64,000 nt of DNA from Candidatus Bipolaricaulota bacterium (GTDB lineage Bacteria; Bipolaricaulota; Bipolaricaulia; RBG-16-55-9; DRXL01), in the NCBI GenBank assembly GCA_938091745.1, contig CALLJK010000009.1, forward strand, positions 30,844 through 94,843, in the 5' to 3' direction. The notes beneath the pieces were generated by a model, which had not been told where the DNA came from, did not search any database, and saw only the letters and a program-made list of their open reading frames with translations. A program made the position numbers and the translations under genes. Of the stretch, positions 1 to 8,656 are shown in pieces; the stretch's first letter is position 1; every line of letters starts with the position of its first letter.

Positions 1-1
1 T

Positions 2-727
2 GAGCCAGAAGAGCTTGCCGAACGCATTGCAAGGGGGATCTCTGCAAACATCGTGCTTATCTTAGACGCTGATAAGCTCGATAAACGCTCGAAACTCTAT
101 AAAGCCCTAGAGCAATACGGCTCTGTCGAAGAGTTTCCTACTCCTGACCGGCGCAGCTTGCCCACGTTGGCCCGGGAGCTCCTGGCTGAGCACAACGTCA
201 AGCTGACCTCGTCAGCCTTAAAATATCTCTTGGCAACAGTAGAGCCGGAACCGGCACGCATCGCCAAAGAGATCGAGAAGCTCGCATGCTATAGCACAGA
301 GAAAGAGCTTGACGTCGCGGAGCTGCGCGAATTGCTCTTTAGCGATCAGAGCGAGAGCGTCTTGAAATTCTTAGATCTTATAGGTGAGCGCAACCCGCAG
401 AGCCTCAAATATCTACGAGAGCTTCTGCGGGGCGGGGAGGACCCCAATAAGATCTTCTTCATGCTGGCGATGCAGATCCGCGGGCTGCTAGCCGTAAAGT
501 CTTTAGCCGCTCAGAAGAAATCGAGCGAAGAGATCGCTAAAGAACTGGGAAAGCTGCCATGGATTGTAGCCAAGCACAAAGCGATGGCACAGCACTTCTC
601 TGAACAAGAGCTTATAGAGTTTCTGCACAGACTCCATGAAGAAGATGTCAACATCAAGACAGGGGAACGCGCTCCTGAGGAGGCACTCTTTGATCTCACG
701 CTAGAGCTAGCTCAGCCCTTGACTTGA
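2..727 (+). CDS. holA: DNA polymerase III subunit delta, C-terminal part (5' end outside window)
   Basis: The frame is open from base 2, so the gene begins before the window; about 241 codons are visible. HolA (delta) opens the beta sliding clamp as part of the clamp-loader complex. The visible part covers the middle AAA-like region and the helical C-terminal domain. It includes the run LKYLLATVEPEPARIAKEIE typical of delta, where the loader checks DNA-bound subunits, and ends in a helical bundle with the LLRGGEDP/MLAMQIRGLL segment. Its last 16 bases overlap the 3' end of secF on the other strand, so the two genes converge with no space for a separate terminator. Family assignment is from the sequence pattern; the N-terminal domain cannot be judged. 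Confidence 0.88.
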   Translation, partial: EPEELAERIARGISANIVLILDADKLDKRSKLYKALEQYGSVEEFPTPDRRSLPTLARELLAEHNVKLTSSALKYLLATVEPEPARIAKEIEKLACYSTEKELDVAELRELLFSDQSESVLKFLDLIGERNPQSLKYLRELLRGGEDPNKIFFMLAMQIRGLLAVKSLAAQKKSSEEIAKELGKLPWIVAKHKAMAQHFSEQELIEFLHRLHEEDVNIKTGERAPEEALFDLTLELAQPLT

Positions 728-1683
728 GCAGTTAACCCGCGCCGCCGCCATATTAACAGAATCGGGCTGGCAATGAAGATCGACGAATAAGTGCCGACAA
801 TTACCCCGATAATCAGCACTAATGCGAAGTCGCGCAGTACCGGCCCACCTAAGATATACAGCACTAAGGCGGCCAGCAGCGTCGTCAACGACGTCAAGAT
901 CGTGCGGCTTAAGACTTGGTTGAGCGCGCCGTTAATAATTTTTATGAGCGGATCACGCTGATGCTTTCTTAAGTTCTCACGAATTCGGTCGAAGACGACG
1001 ACCGTGTCTGTCAGCGAATATCCAGCGATGGTCAGGAGCGCCGTGACGATGAGCAGCGTGAATTCCATCCCTAAAGCCCACGACAGCCCCAAGACCGAAA
1101 AGACGTCGTGGAACGTCGCGATGGCTGCAGCAACACCGAACTTAAAATCAAACCGAAATGCGATATAGACCAAGAAGCCGAGCGTCGAGAACACCACGGC
1201 CCAGATAGCTTTGTCGCGCAGCTCCCTCCCGATAGTTGGGCCGATGAACTCCGTGCTGACGACCACGGGCCGGCTGTCGGCAAAGGACTTTTCGAAGAGG
1301 GCTTGAATACGAGCAGAGACTTGCTCGCCCTCCTCGCTGAGCTTGGTGCGGATGGCTAGCTGATTGGTGCCCTTGATATCTTGAATTTGAGCATCGCTGA
1401 AGCCGTTCTGCGCCAAGAGCGTGCGGGCTTGATCGATAGGCACAGGTTGCTCGAAATCGAGCGTGATCGCTGTGCCCCCGGTAAACTCCAGCCCCATCTT
1501 GGCATTCCCTGTCCAGATCTGGACAAACGCGAAGATCCCCAGGAGCACGAGCACCGTCGAGAGTCCGAACGCTATGTAGCGCTTGCCCATAAAGTCAATA
1601 TGGGTCTCCTGGGGCAGTACGGAGAAGAACCGCACAGTAGGCTGTGTCAGCGATGCAGAAACGCTCTTGGCGTTGTTCTTCAT
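712..1683 (-). CDS. secF: Protein translocase subunit SecF
   Basis: SecF works with SecD and YajC in the inner membrane to use the proton-motive force for the late steps of Sec protein export. The 323-residue protein has a first membrane segment near residues 36-56, the GLEFTGGT motif (64-71) and a periplasmic domain of about 90 residues. A cluster of membrane segments follows and contains the conserved TDTVVVFDRIREN motif (225-237). Length and order match the usual SecF. It lies 12 bp downstream of secD in a yajC-secD-secF operon. The start codon is preceded by a clear GGAGAG-like ribosome site. Confidence 0.96.
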   Translation of the reverse strand: MKNNAKSVSASLTQPTVRFFSVLPQETHIDFMGKRYIAFGLSTVLVLLGIFAFVQIWTGNAKMGLEFTGGTAITLDFEQPVPIDQARTLLAQNGFSDAQIQDIKGTNQLAIRTKLSEEGEQVSARIQALFEKSFADSRPVVVSTEFIGPTIGRELRDKAIWAVVFSTLGFLVYIAFRFDFKFGVAAAIATFHDVFSVLGLSWALGMEFTLLIVTALLTIAGYSLTDTVVVFDRIRENLRKHQRDPLIKIINGALNQVLSRTILTSLTTLLAALVLYILGGPVLRDFALVLIIGVIVGTYSSIFIASPILLIWRRRGLTAQVKG

Positions 1684-1695
1684 AGAAGATCTCTC

Positions 1696-3090
1696 CTAGA
1701 TGCTGAGTCGTTCGACCTTGCGCAGCTTCACGAACTCGAAGACCAAGCGGGTCCCAATGAGCACAGTAAAGAGATTGATGATGATGCCCAAACTGAGAGT
1801 CGTAGCAAAGCCGCGGATTGGGCCGGTCCCGAAGATAAAGAGAAAGAGTGCTGTAATGAGCGTTGTGACGTGCGAGTCCCAGATGGTCGCTAACGCCCGA
1901 TGATACCCCGCGTCGATAGCTGCGCGGGCGACTTTACCCAAGCGTAGCTCCTCGCGCATACGCTCGAATATCAAGACGTTTGAGTCTACACCAACGCCGA
2001 TTAACAGAATCAACCCGGCGATACCCGGGAGTGTCAGCGTCGCTTTCAAGCCCGCTAACGCCCCAATCACTACGAGCAGATTGAGCAGTTGCGTGAAGAC
2101 CGCGATGAAACCGCTGAGACGATAATAGAGCACCATGAAGACCAACACGACGATCCCCGCGATCCAGCTCGCTGTGATGCCCTTCTCGATAGAATCGCGT
2201 CCCAGCGACGGCCCCACAATGCTCTCTTGGATAATCTTCAGTTCCGTAGGCAGAGCGCCGGCGCTTAGGATCGCGGCGAGCAAGCGTGCTTCATCTGCTG
2301 TAAAGTTTCCCGTGATCACGGACTGATCGACCTTGGGTTGGCGGCGTGCTGTCTCATAGAGACTCTTGGCGATAGTCGGGGCGCTGTAGACGACGCGATC
2401 AAGCACGGCAGCAATGCGATCCGATTCGGGCTTGAGCTGCAAGATGACGTCACGCCATTGATGAGCGCCGGCATCGTTGAACGTGAGCCCAATATAAATG
2501 GGGGTGAGTCCGCTTCCTGGTTGGGGGTTGAAGCGCACTTCAGCTTTGTTGAGCACTGCCCCGGTCATCAACGGTTCTTTCTTGACCACATACGCTTGGC
2601 ACTTTTCTCTGAGCTCGGGCTTAGCGCACTCATAGCCCATCAAAACTTCTTCGTCGATCTCTTCGGTGAAGGTCTCTCCCGGAGGGCCTTCCTTGACGAC
2701 CTTGCGGAACTCCAAGAGCGCTGTGCTGCCTACAAGCTGACGTGCTTGCTCTGGATCGGTCGTACCGGGTAGTTGTACGACGATTCGGGTATCTCCAGCT
2801 TGCGTGATGATGGGCTCGGTCACACCGAGCGCGTTGACGCGCGTCTCTAACACGCTAATGGACCGATCCATGATCTTCTGGCGGTCGTCGAGTGAAGTCC
2901 CTTCGGGAATTTGCGCTTCCAGTGTCAGGGTGACGCCACCGCACAGATCCAACCCAAGACGAATCTCTCTGATCGTGCATGGGCGCTCCTGCGGGGGCTG
3001 CCACGGCGCAAATATTAATAATAGAGACGCAATAATAGCAACGGTGATGAGCGCGAACCGTCCCCAGTTCATCAGCACTTCAGGTCTCAT
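1696..3090 (-). CDS. secD: Protein translocase subunit SecD
   Basis: SecD is an RND-type membrane protein that helps release and pull exported chains on the periplasmic face of the Sec channel. The 464-residue protein has an N-terminal membrane helix (about 10-28), the GLDLCGGV motif (46-53), a large periplasmic region with the P1 domain, and six membrane segments in the C-terminal half. The VGVDSNVLIFERMREE motif is present in that half. It is short compared with proteobacterial SecD (about 600) but normal for Gram-positive and deep-branching groups. The start overlaps the yajC stop by 4 bp (ATGA), which suggests translational coupling. An internal ATG six codons downstream is a possible alternative start. 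Confidence 0.96.
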   Translation of the reverse strand: MRPEVLMNWGRFALITVAIIASLLLIFAPWQPPQERPCTIREIRLGLDLCGGVTLTLEAQIPEGTSLDDRQKIMDRSISVLETRVNALGVTEPIITQAGDTRIVVQLPGTTDPEQARQLVGSTALLEFRKVVKEGPPGETFTEEIDEEVLMGYECAKPELREKCQAYVVKKEPLMTGAVLNKAEVRFNPQPGSGLTPIYIGLTFNDAGAHQWRDVILQLKPESDRIAAVLDRVVYSAPTIAKSLYETARRQPKVDQSVITGNFTADEARLLAAILSAGALPTELKIIQESIVGPSLGRDSIEKGITASWIAGIVVLVFMVLYYRLSGFIAVFTQLLNLLVVIGALAGLKATLTLPGIAGLILLIGVGVDSNVLIFERMREELRLGKVARAAIDAGYHRALATIWDSHVTTLITALFLFIFGTGPIRGFATTLSLGIIINLFTVLIGTRLVFEFVKLRKVERLSI

Positions 3091-3434
3091 GCGGATTTCT
3101 CCTTCTGCGTGATGCTCTCTTTGAGCACGCGCACAGTTGTTCCCTCATCGTTGACTTGGAGAGTGACGTAGTCTTTTTCGATCTTGACGATCTTGCCATA
3201 GATCCCTCCGATGGTAACGACCTCATCCCCCCGGCGCAGGCTCTCAAGCAGAGCTTGGTGCTCTTGCTGGCGCTTGCGTTGCGGACGCACCAAAAAGAAA
3301 TAGAAAAAGACCATCATGAGCGCCAGCATGATGATCAGGGTGATCCAGCTCTCGCCGGCGGAAGGCTGCGGCTGCGCTTGGGCCCACACAATACTCATAA
3401 TAGATAACAAATCCATGGCTTGGATTTCCGTCAT
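3087..3434 (-). CDS. yajC: Preprotein translocase subunit YajC
   Basis: YajC is the small single-span partner of SecDF. One membrane segment (about residues 30-48, rich in LIIMLALMMVFFYFFLV) is followed by the family signature RPQRKRQQEH and a basic/acidic cytosolic tail with GDEVVTIGGIYGKI. The gene is first in the yajC-secD-secF operon and overlaps secD by 4 bp. The start is uncertain. The ATG at 3434 has no ribosome site and overlaps a TATAAT-like -10 element (3438-3433), so the ATG at 3416 may be the true start on a very short leader. Confidence 0.93.
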   Translation of the reverse strand: MTEIQAMDLLSIMSIVWAQAQPQPSAGESWITLIIMLALMMVFFYFFLVRPQRKRQQEHQALLESLRRGDEVVTIGGIYGKIVKIEKDYVTLQVNDEGTTVRVLKESITQKEKSA

Positions 3435-3458
3435 TATATCATAGACGGGCTGACGATG

Positions 3459-4037
3459 CTACTGCACCTTGGAAGTGACGATCCCTATTTGCTTTTGGTA
3501 CTTGCCCTTTCTATCAGCATACGAGACCTCACAGACCTCGTCTGCTTCGAGAAAGATCATTTGGGCGATCCCCTCGTTGGCATAGATCTTGGCTGGCAAC
3601 GGCGAAGTGTTGGAGATCTCGATGACGAGCTGCCCTTCCCATTCGGGTTCCGCGGGGGTTATGTTTACAATAATTCCACAGCGCGCATAGGTGCTCTTCC
3701 CCAGACAAAGAGCTAAGATATTTCGCGGGATGCGGAAGTATTCTACGGAGCGCCCTAGCGCAAACGAGTTGGGCGGGATGACACAGACTTCCCCACGATA
3801 GTCGACGAATGAGTGCTCATTAAAATTCTTTGGGTCGACGATGACGGGTTGGCCCGTGGCAAAGAGCTCGGGATTGACGCTCGTGAAGATCTTGAATTCG
3901 TCAGCAATACGAATATCATAGCCGTAGCTTGAAAGCCCATAGGAGATCACGCCCTTGCTCATCTGGCGCTCGACGAAGGGCTCGATCATCTTGTGCGTGC
4001 GGGCCATCTCGCGAATCCAGCGGTCGTTCTTCACCAT
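3459..4037 (-). CDS. dcd: dCTP deaminase
   Basis: Dcd converts dCTP to dUTP, feeding dTMP synthesis. The 192-residue protein matches the family length. The catalytic region KSTYARCG (residues 114-121, with S115 and R119 in place of the E. coli pair) and the general base Glu in VIEISNTS (E140) are present. The EPEWEG stretch (130-135) is diagnostic of the true deaminase branch rather than dUTPase. It lies 24 bp upstream of yajC on the same strand and could be cotranscribed with it, although yajC also has its own -10-like element. Confidence 0.95.
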   Translation of the reverse strand: MVKNDRWIREMARTHKMIEPFVERQMSKGVISYGLSSYGYDIRIADEFKIFTSVNPELFATGQPVIVDPKNFNEHSFVDYRGEVCVIPPNSFALGRSVEYFRIPRNILALCLGKSTYARCGIIVNITPAEPEWEGQLVIEISNTSPLPAKIYANEGIAQMIFLEADEVCEVSYADRKGKYQKQIGIVTSKVQ

Positions 4038-4156
4038 AGGAGAACCTCACACTCCCCACAGAATATCAAAATTATCGCATCTTGCTCGTGGGCTTGCAAA
4101 TGCTAGATAAATTGGCTACAGTAGGTCTACATTACAGTACAGGAGGTGATACTCCC

Positions 4157-4906
4157 ATGGCTGGGCATTCCAAGTGGGCCAATATCAAATATCGCAAGGA
4201 GAAGCAAGATGCGGCCAGGATGAAGCTCTTCTCCAAGCTCTCTAAGGAGATCACGCTTGCGGCGAAGGCCGGAGGGCCCGATCCCCAGAAGAATACAGCC
4301 TTGGCCAATGCGATTGAGCGCGCTCGCGAGGCCAACGTCCCAAAAGAGAACATTGAGCGGGCGATCAAGCGCGCGACCGGGGAACTCCCCGGTATGCAAT
4401 ACGAAGAAGTCTTTTATGAGGGCTATGGCCCTTACGGGGTCGCGGTGCTCGTGCGCGTGGTCACGGACAATAAGAACCGTGCCGTCTCAGAGATCCGCCA
4501 TATCTTTGAAGAGTACGGTGGCAATTTAGGGGGCTCGGTCGCGTGGATCTTTGATCGTCGCGGGGTCATTGCTCTGGACAAGTCTAAGATTCAGTGTGAT
4601 AAAGATGAGCTGTTGATGAACGTCATTGATCTAGGGGCTGAAGATATCCAAGAGAAAGATAGCGAGATTGAGATCTATTGTGAGCCCTCAGCGTTGAAAG
4701 CCGTGCGGGAGGGCTTACAGAAGCTGGGGGTGCCGGTGGAGCGAGCGGAGGTCTCTCTCGTCCCGAAGAACACGGTGCACTTGGAGGGGCGCGAGGCCGA
4801 GAAAGTTCTCAAGTTCATGGAAGCGCTCGACGAGCAAGAGGACGTTCAGGAGGCCTACGCGAACTTTGATATTCCCGACGCGATTTTAGAGAGTGTCGGT
4901 TCGTGA
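4157..4906 (+). CDS. yebC: YebC/PmpR-family protein (TACO1 homologue)
   Basis: YebC proteins are cytosolic, three-domain proteins described as transcription regulators and, more recently, as ribosome-associated factors that help translate difficult sequences such as proline stretches. The protein begins MAGHSKWANIKYRK, the family hallmark, and runs 249 residues, the usual length. The start is set by a near-perfect ribosome site AGGAGGTGAT at 4141-4150, six bases before the ATG. An in-frame ATG at 4082 would add 25 residues that the family lacks. The gene is monocistronic and divergent from dcd. Confidence 0.96.
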   Translation: MAGHSKWANIKYRKEKQDAARMKLFSKLSKEITLAAKAGGPDPQKNTALANAIERAREANVPKENIERAIKRATGELPGMQYEEVFYEGYGPYGVAVLVRVVTDNKNRAVSEIRHIFEEYGGNLGGSVAWIFDRRGVIALDKSKIQCDKDELLMNVIDLGAEDIQEKDSEIEIYCEPSALKAVREGLQKLGVPVERAEVSLVPKNTVHLEGREAEKVLKFMEALDEQEDVQEAYANFDIPDAILESVGS

Positions 4907-4907
4907 T

Positions 4908-4937
4908 TTCACGCACCCTGGGGTCATGCTCTATAAT
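4908..4937 (+). promoter_or_regulatory. Sigma-70-type promoter for the 4974 gene
   Basis: TTCACG (4908-4913) and a perfect TATAAT (4932-4937) are spaced by 18 bp, just after the yebC stop. Transcription would start near 4944, about 30 bases before the GTG start. Confidence 0.55.
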
Positions 4938-4973
4938 ATATTTGTAATCTTTGGGGAATAGGGGGGAACTATC

Positions 4974-5462
4974 GTGACACGTCGCTGGATTTGGGTGGTA
5001 GTCCTGGGGCTCGTTCTTGGTTTGGCCTGGGGGACTCAGGCGCAGACGGTGGGCGTGGGCGTGAAGATCCCTGTGGAGTTAGCGTCTTTTACAGTAACGA
5101 GCGTGACTGATAACTGGGAGGTCTTTGGACGGCTGGGCGTAGGGGCATTCGCCCTGGAGATTGGAGTCTTCTTTCCCACTGTGCCGCTGGTCGTGAGCGC
5201 TCATGCCACGTGGGTCGTCTCTGACATAACCGATCAGTCTCTCTTTTTTATCGGGATTGGGGGGTATCGGATCTTCATTGGACCGGAGACGTTCACGGGG
5301 TTTGACGCAAAAGTCGGCTTGGAGTGGGCTTTTTCTGATATTCCCGTGCGAGCTGTTCTTGAAGCGGGCTGGCAGTCATCGGTAGAGATTCCGTTAGCGG
5401 GGGCGGGAGGGGCGTTTGTGAGCGTTGGGATGCGGTGGGACTGGCCCCGCTTATCGCCATAA
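4974..5462 (+). CDS. Small secreted protein, probable outer-membrane barrel, paralogue of the next gene
   Basis: No named family is recognised. The 162-residue product starts with a clear Sec signal peptide (MTRRWIWVVVLGLVLGLAWG, cut probably after TQA). It continues as alternating hydrophobic/polar strands with many glycines and aromatic residues, the look of an outer-membrane beta-barrel. The mature start QTVGVGVKIPVELASF resembles QPLGVGVKVPLQAFVF in the following gene, so the two are tandem paralogues. The GTG start is preceded by a GGGGGGAA ribosome site. The distance to the next gene is 9 bp, suggesting one transcript. Confidence 0.7.
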   Translation: MTRRWIWVVVLGLVLGLAWGTQAQTVGVGVKIPVELASFTVTSVTDNWEVFGRLGVGAFALEIGVFFPTVPLVVSAHATWVVSDITDQSLFFIGIGGYRIFIGPETFTGFDAKVGLEWAFSDIPVRAVLEAGWQSSVEIPLAGAGGAFVSVGMRWDWPRLSP

Positions 5463-5471
5463 GAGAACTTT

Positions 5472-5906
5472 ATGAAAAATTTTCTGGTCGTGTTGGCTGC
5501 TCTCGTCTTGTTAGCAGGGCCATGCCGAGCGCAGCCGTTAGGAGTTGGTGTCAAGGTCCCGTTACAAGCGTTTGTCTTTGTGGGGCTTACGGAGCACTTC
5601 GCTATAGAAGTGGGATTGCCCATCGGGCTGAGCATAGGAGGATTAGCTGCTGTCGCGGACGTGAAGCTCTTCTTTGGCACCTATGAGATTATCAATCTCG
5701 TATGGAAGCCGTTTGTGGGTGCGGGAGCGTCCGCTGGGGTGCGCTCTCAAGGAGAGTTGCTCATTATCGAAGCGACATTCCAAGGGATCGTGGGGGTAGA
5801 GGTTCCTGTGCCGCGGACAAGTCTCTTCGCGTTTGCTGAAGTCTGGTTGTTAGCGGGGCGGCCCTTGCCTGGGGTCTTCGTCCTTGGGGTCCGCTATGAG
5901 TTCTAA
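5472..5906 (+). CDS. Small secreted protein, probable outer-membrane barrel (paralogue of 4974 gene)
   Basis: The 144-residue product has a signal peptide (MKNFLVVLAALVLLAGPCRA, cut before QPLG). Glycine-rich amphipathic strands follow, and the protein ends GVRYEF. A C-terminal phenylalanine in such a strand is the typical signal for the BAM barrel-assembly machine. It is related to the gene just upstream and probably cotranscribed with it. The last 57 bp overlap the 3' end of arsC on the opposite strand, an unusually long convergent overlap. Function is unknown; a small pore or surface structural protein is possible. Confidence 0.7.
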   Translation: MKNFLVVLAALVLLAGPCRAQPLGVGVKVPLQAFVFVGLTEHFAIEVGLPIGLSIGGLAAVADVKLFFGTYEIINLVWKPFVGAGASAGVRSQGELLIIEATFQGIVGVEVPVPRTSLFAFAEVWLLAGRPLPGVFVLGVRYEF

Positions 5907-6299
5907 GAGTGCGAGCACCTTCTGTTCGATCATATCGCGGACTTTTCTGTAAAACTCTAAGCCGCGCCCGATAGGGTCAGGAATTCCCCAGTTCTCGCTC
6001 ACTCCGCGAAAGCCCGCAGGGCAGATATCTGAGTCGAGACACCCCATGGCGATCACATAGTCGTAGTTCTTGAGCTCCTCGGGGTCAAAGCCCTTGGAGT
6101 ACTGTTGAGAGATATCAATGCCTTTCTCACGCATAACGGTGATGGCGTCAGCGTGCACGGAGCCTGCTGGTTGCGTCCCCGCACTGCGAATCTCGAGATC
6201 GAGCCCCATCTGTTGGGCGTAGTGACGGGCGAAGCCTTCGGCCATCTGGCTGCGGCACGAGTTGCCTACGCAGATAAAGATTATCTTCTTGCGGCTCAT
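5850..6299 (-). CDS. arsC: Thioredoxin-coupled arsenate reductase (low-molecular-weight phosphatase fold)
   Basis: The protein reduces arsenate to arsenite, which can then be exported. The phosphatase loop CVGNSCRS (C10 to S17) is present, as are the two extra redox cysteines C87 and C93 (MGCLDSDICP) that set thioredoxin-type ArsC apart from plain tyrosine phosphatases. The DPIG aspartate (D108) serves as general acid. The length of 149 is slightly above the usual 130-140. It is the last gene of the phosphate-uptake operon and overlaps the nuclease gene by 4 bp. Arsenate enters cells through Pst, so the placement makes biological sense. No ars efflux gene is visible nearby. Confidence 0.87.
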   Translation of the reverse strand: MSRKKIIFICVGNSCRSQMAEGFARHYAQQMGLDLEIRSAGTQPAGSVHADAITVMREKGIDISQQYSKGFDPEELKNYDYVIAMGCLDSDICPAGFRGVSENWGIPDPIGRGLEFYRKVRDMIEQKVLALLELIADPKDEDPRQGPPR

Positions 6300-7108
6300 G
6301 TTCTGTGGAGACCTCCAAGCTCTCGGCGTGCATAGCGTAGATGCTCTTTCAGGATAAAGAGTCTGTTCTCGGGCGCAACTAAATAATAATCATAGGGGGC
6401 ATAGAGCTGGCCGTTAGTGATGTCTACGCAGTACTTATCAGGCCCGGAGCGCTTCCCCAGGAGCGTGTCTACGCAGAAGCGATATTCATAGCCCAGTAGG
6501 AGCGCTTCGTCTTTCCAGAAGCCCTTTTTTTGGTGTCGGGCTTGGCGCACCGCGTCTTGCACGCGCTCCCAGTCTTCGGGCTTGGGAAGATTGGGATATA
6601 TAATATAATTGACGGCCCAACCCTCTTGTAATAATAAGAGATTGAATGTCAAGCGCTTCTGGGGGTTCTTCTCTTCTGGGGCGACGTAGGCGAGCAATCG
6701 CCGATACTGATCAAAGAGCTGGGTGCCCACAGTGAGATAGAGATTTTTATAGCGTATTTGGCCGCCAGCGCGATAGCGCAATCTCTGCGCAGCGAGCTCT
6801 TCAAACGCTTTGCGCGCACGTTCCCCCCAATAAAACTGGCGCGTCCCAGGGCGATCGGTGAGTTTGGGGGCAAGATATTCTCGGAACTGTTTTGTCTTGA
6901 AAGCGCCTTGATGGGTCTTAAGGAGGTTCTCGAGCTTCCTGTCGAAGGCGCTGGGCTTTCGCGTGCCGGGGTAGTGAGTCTCTGGAGCGTCGATACCTAC
7001 CAATCGAATGGTGATCTGGACGCTTGGGGTATCGCCGTCGGGGGCGCCTAGCCAATGGGCAAAGCCCACGTGCTCACGCCGGGAATCATAGTGCAGCGCG
7101 ATGGTCAT
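6296..7108 (-). CDS. Staphylococcal-nuclease-fold (SNase) domain protein
   Basis: Residues about 22-200 match the thermonuclease fold: a DGDT turn (24-27), the catalytic run RLVGIDAPET (Arg, Asp and Glu in place), and the second arginine in YRRLLAYV. SNase enzymes cut DNA and RNA with calcium. No signal peptide is visible, so if it is exported the route is unclear. The C-terminal 70 residues (CVDTLLGKRSG onward) are not part of the core fold and are unrecognised. The gene overlaps phoU and arsC by 4 bp on each side, so it belongs to the pst operon. A role in phosphate scavenging from nucleic acids is a reasonable inference. Confidence 0.82.
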   Translation of the reverse strand: MTIALHYDSRREHVGFAHWLGAPDGDTPSVQITIRLVGIDAPETHYPGTRKPSAFDRKLENLLKTHQGAFKTKQFREYLAPKLTDRPGTRQFYWGERARKAFEELAAQRLRYRAGGQIRYKNLYLTVGTQLFDQYRRLLAYVAPEEKNPQKRLTFNLLLLQEGWAVNYIIYPNLPKPEDWERVQDAVRQARHQKKGFWKDEALLLGYEYRFCVDTLLGKRSGPDKYCVDITNGQLYAPYDYYLVAPENRLFILKEHLRYARRELGGLHRT

Positions 7109-7815
7109 GGTGCTCCTGCCTCATCGGGGAGGCCGCGCTTCTTGCGCTCCTTCCGCCCCGTGACCATATAGATGGTGCGCTCAGAGATATTCACGGCGTG
7201 ATCGCCCACGCGCTCTAAGTCCCGAATCGACCACAAGACAGGGATGACATCGTCGACGAATTCTTTCGCTTCGTGTGGGGAATGAGCTTCGCGCGCTAGC
7301 TCCAAGAGCTTCGCCAAGACTTTGCGCCGGAGCTGCCAGCAGCGTCCGTCGAGCTCTTCGTCTCTTTGAATGATCTCTTGAGCACACTCGATATCTCGAG
7401 TGACGAACGCGTCTACGGCGTCGCGGAGCATCTCTCGAGCGAACTCTCCTAGTGCTGTCAGCTCTTCTTTCGGCAAGAGCACAAAGACCCCGACGTCCAT
7501 GCCGTACTGCCCAACGTTGACGGCCAAGTCGGCGGCGCGCTCTAAGTCGGTGATAATCTTAAAGACGCTCGTGATGAGCCGTAAATCGATAGCGACGGGC
7601 TGCTGGAGAGCTAACAGATCGAGACATTCTTTTTCGATAGCGATGTTGAGTTCGTCGACTTGATCGTCCCATGTATCGAGGCTTTCGGCTAAGGTGCGAT
7701 CATGCTCGCGCAAGGCTTTCAGCCCAAGATCGATCCCCTCGATGACTTTGGCCCCCATCTCGCGCACCGATTGGGTAAGACGCTCTAACTGTTGCTTATA
7801 GCTTTCGCGTACCAT
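7105..7815 (-). CDS. phoU: Phosphate signalling complex protein PhoU
   Basis: PhoU links the Pst transporter to phosphate signalling and restrains uptake when phosphate is plentiful. The 236-residue product has two three-helix PhoU repeats with metal-cluster motifs (ITDLERAADLAVNV and IRDLERVGDHAVNISE), the normal size and order. ATG at 7815 is chosen because the only upstream start in frame is a TTG. It follows pstB with 14 bp between and overlaps the nuclease gene by 4 bp. Confidence 0.95.
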   Translation of the reverse strand: MVRESYKQQLERLTQSVREMGAKVIEGIDLGLKALREHDRTLAESLDTWDDQVDELNIAIEKECLDLLALQQPVAIDLRLITSVFKIITDLERAADLAVNVGQYGMDVGVFVLLPKEELTALGEFAREMLRDAVDAFVTRDIECAQEIIQRDEELDGRCWQLRRKVLAKLLELAREAHSPHEAKEFVDDVIPVLWSIRDLERVGDHAVNISERTIYMVTGRKERKKRGLPDEAGAP

Positions 7816-7829
7816 AATCAAGAGCTATT

Positions 7830-8651
7830 TTACCCAAATTTGCCCGTAATGTAATCTTCGGTCTCTTTCTTGTCGGGGTTCTCAAAGATTTTCTTCGTCG
7901 GCCCGTACTCGATCAAGCGTCCCAGATAGAGAAACGCTGTGAAATCCGAGACGCGAGCAGCCTGCTGCATATTGTGCGTGACGATCACCACTGTGTAGTC
8001 TCTTTTCAGCTCGAGCATCAAATCTTCGATCCTGGCTGTCGCAATGGGATCGAGAGCCGAGCACGGCTCGTCCATCAAGATCACTTCGGGTTCGATAGCT
8101 AATGTGCGCGCGATGCAGAGTCGCTGCTGTTGTCCCCCCGAAAGATCATACCCGCTCTTTTTATGCAGATAGTCTTTGACTTCGTCCCACAGGGCCGCTT
8201 GGCGCAGGGCGCGCTCCACCAGCTCATCCAAGTTCCCTGTAAAGCCGTTGATGCGCAGCCCGAACGCCACGTTCTCGTAGATAGATTTGGGGAAGGGATT
8301 GGGCTTTTGGAAGACCATCCCGATTCTCCTACGGACTTCGACGGGGTCGACGTCGGGATCATAAATATTCTTGCCGTGATAGAGGATCTCCCCGCTGATG
8401 CGCACGCCAGGGACGAGATCGTTCATGCGATTGAAGCAGCGAATGAGCGTGCTCTTGCCGCAGCCTGACGGCCCGATGATCGCTGTGATTCTATTCTTGG
8501 GGATGTCAATGCTGATCGAGTCCAGCGCTTGCTGTTTGCCGTACCAGAGGCTGAGCTGGCGTGTCTGCAAGATGGGTTCCCCTAAGGGGGCGAAGTCATC
8601 CTGCGGGAGGCGGACCGCAGGGCGAGATTGTATGACAGTTGTGGTCTTCAT
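7830..8651 (-). CDS. pstB: Phosphate ABC transporter ATP-binding protein PstB
   Basis: PstB is the ATPase of the high-affinity phosphate importer. Walker [10 protein letters not shown] (60-68), signature LSGGQQQR (170-177), Walker B VILMDEP (190-196) and the switch histidine in VTHNMQQ are all present. The length of 273 is normal. The ATG at 8651 follows a strong ribosome site (AGAGGAGGTGG at about 8661-8671) and lies 5 bp after the pstA stop. A longer frame to 8786 would run inside pstA and is not used. Confidence 0.97.
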   Translation of the reverse strand: MKTTTVIQSRPAVRLPQDDFAPLGEPILQTRQLSLWYGKQQALDSISIDIPKNRITAIIGPSGCGKSTLIRCFNRMNDLVPGVRISGEILYHGKNIYDPDVDPVEVRRRIGMVFQKPNPFPKSIYENVAFGLRINGFTGNLDELVERALRQAALWDEVKDYLHKKSGYDLSGGQQQRLCIARTLAIEPEVILMDEPCSALDPIATARIEDLMLELKRDYTVVIVTHNMQQAARVSDFTAFLYLGRLIEYGPTKKIFENPDKKETEDYITGKFG

Positions 8652-8656
8652 AGAGT

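Noticed and set aside
1381..1893. A 170-codon plus-strand frame across secF and secD
   Set aside because: It spans the junction of two well-supported genes on the other strand, has no ribosome site and no recognisable protein features; it is a shadow frame.
5850..6299. Plain low-molecular-weight tyrosine phosphatase
   Set aside because: Two extra cysteines (C87, C93) in the right loop and the pst context favour thioredoxin-type arsenate reductase.
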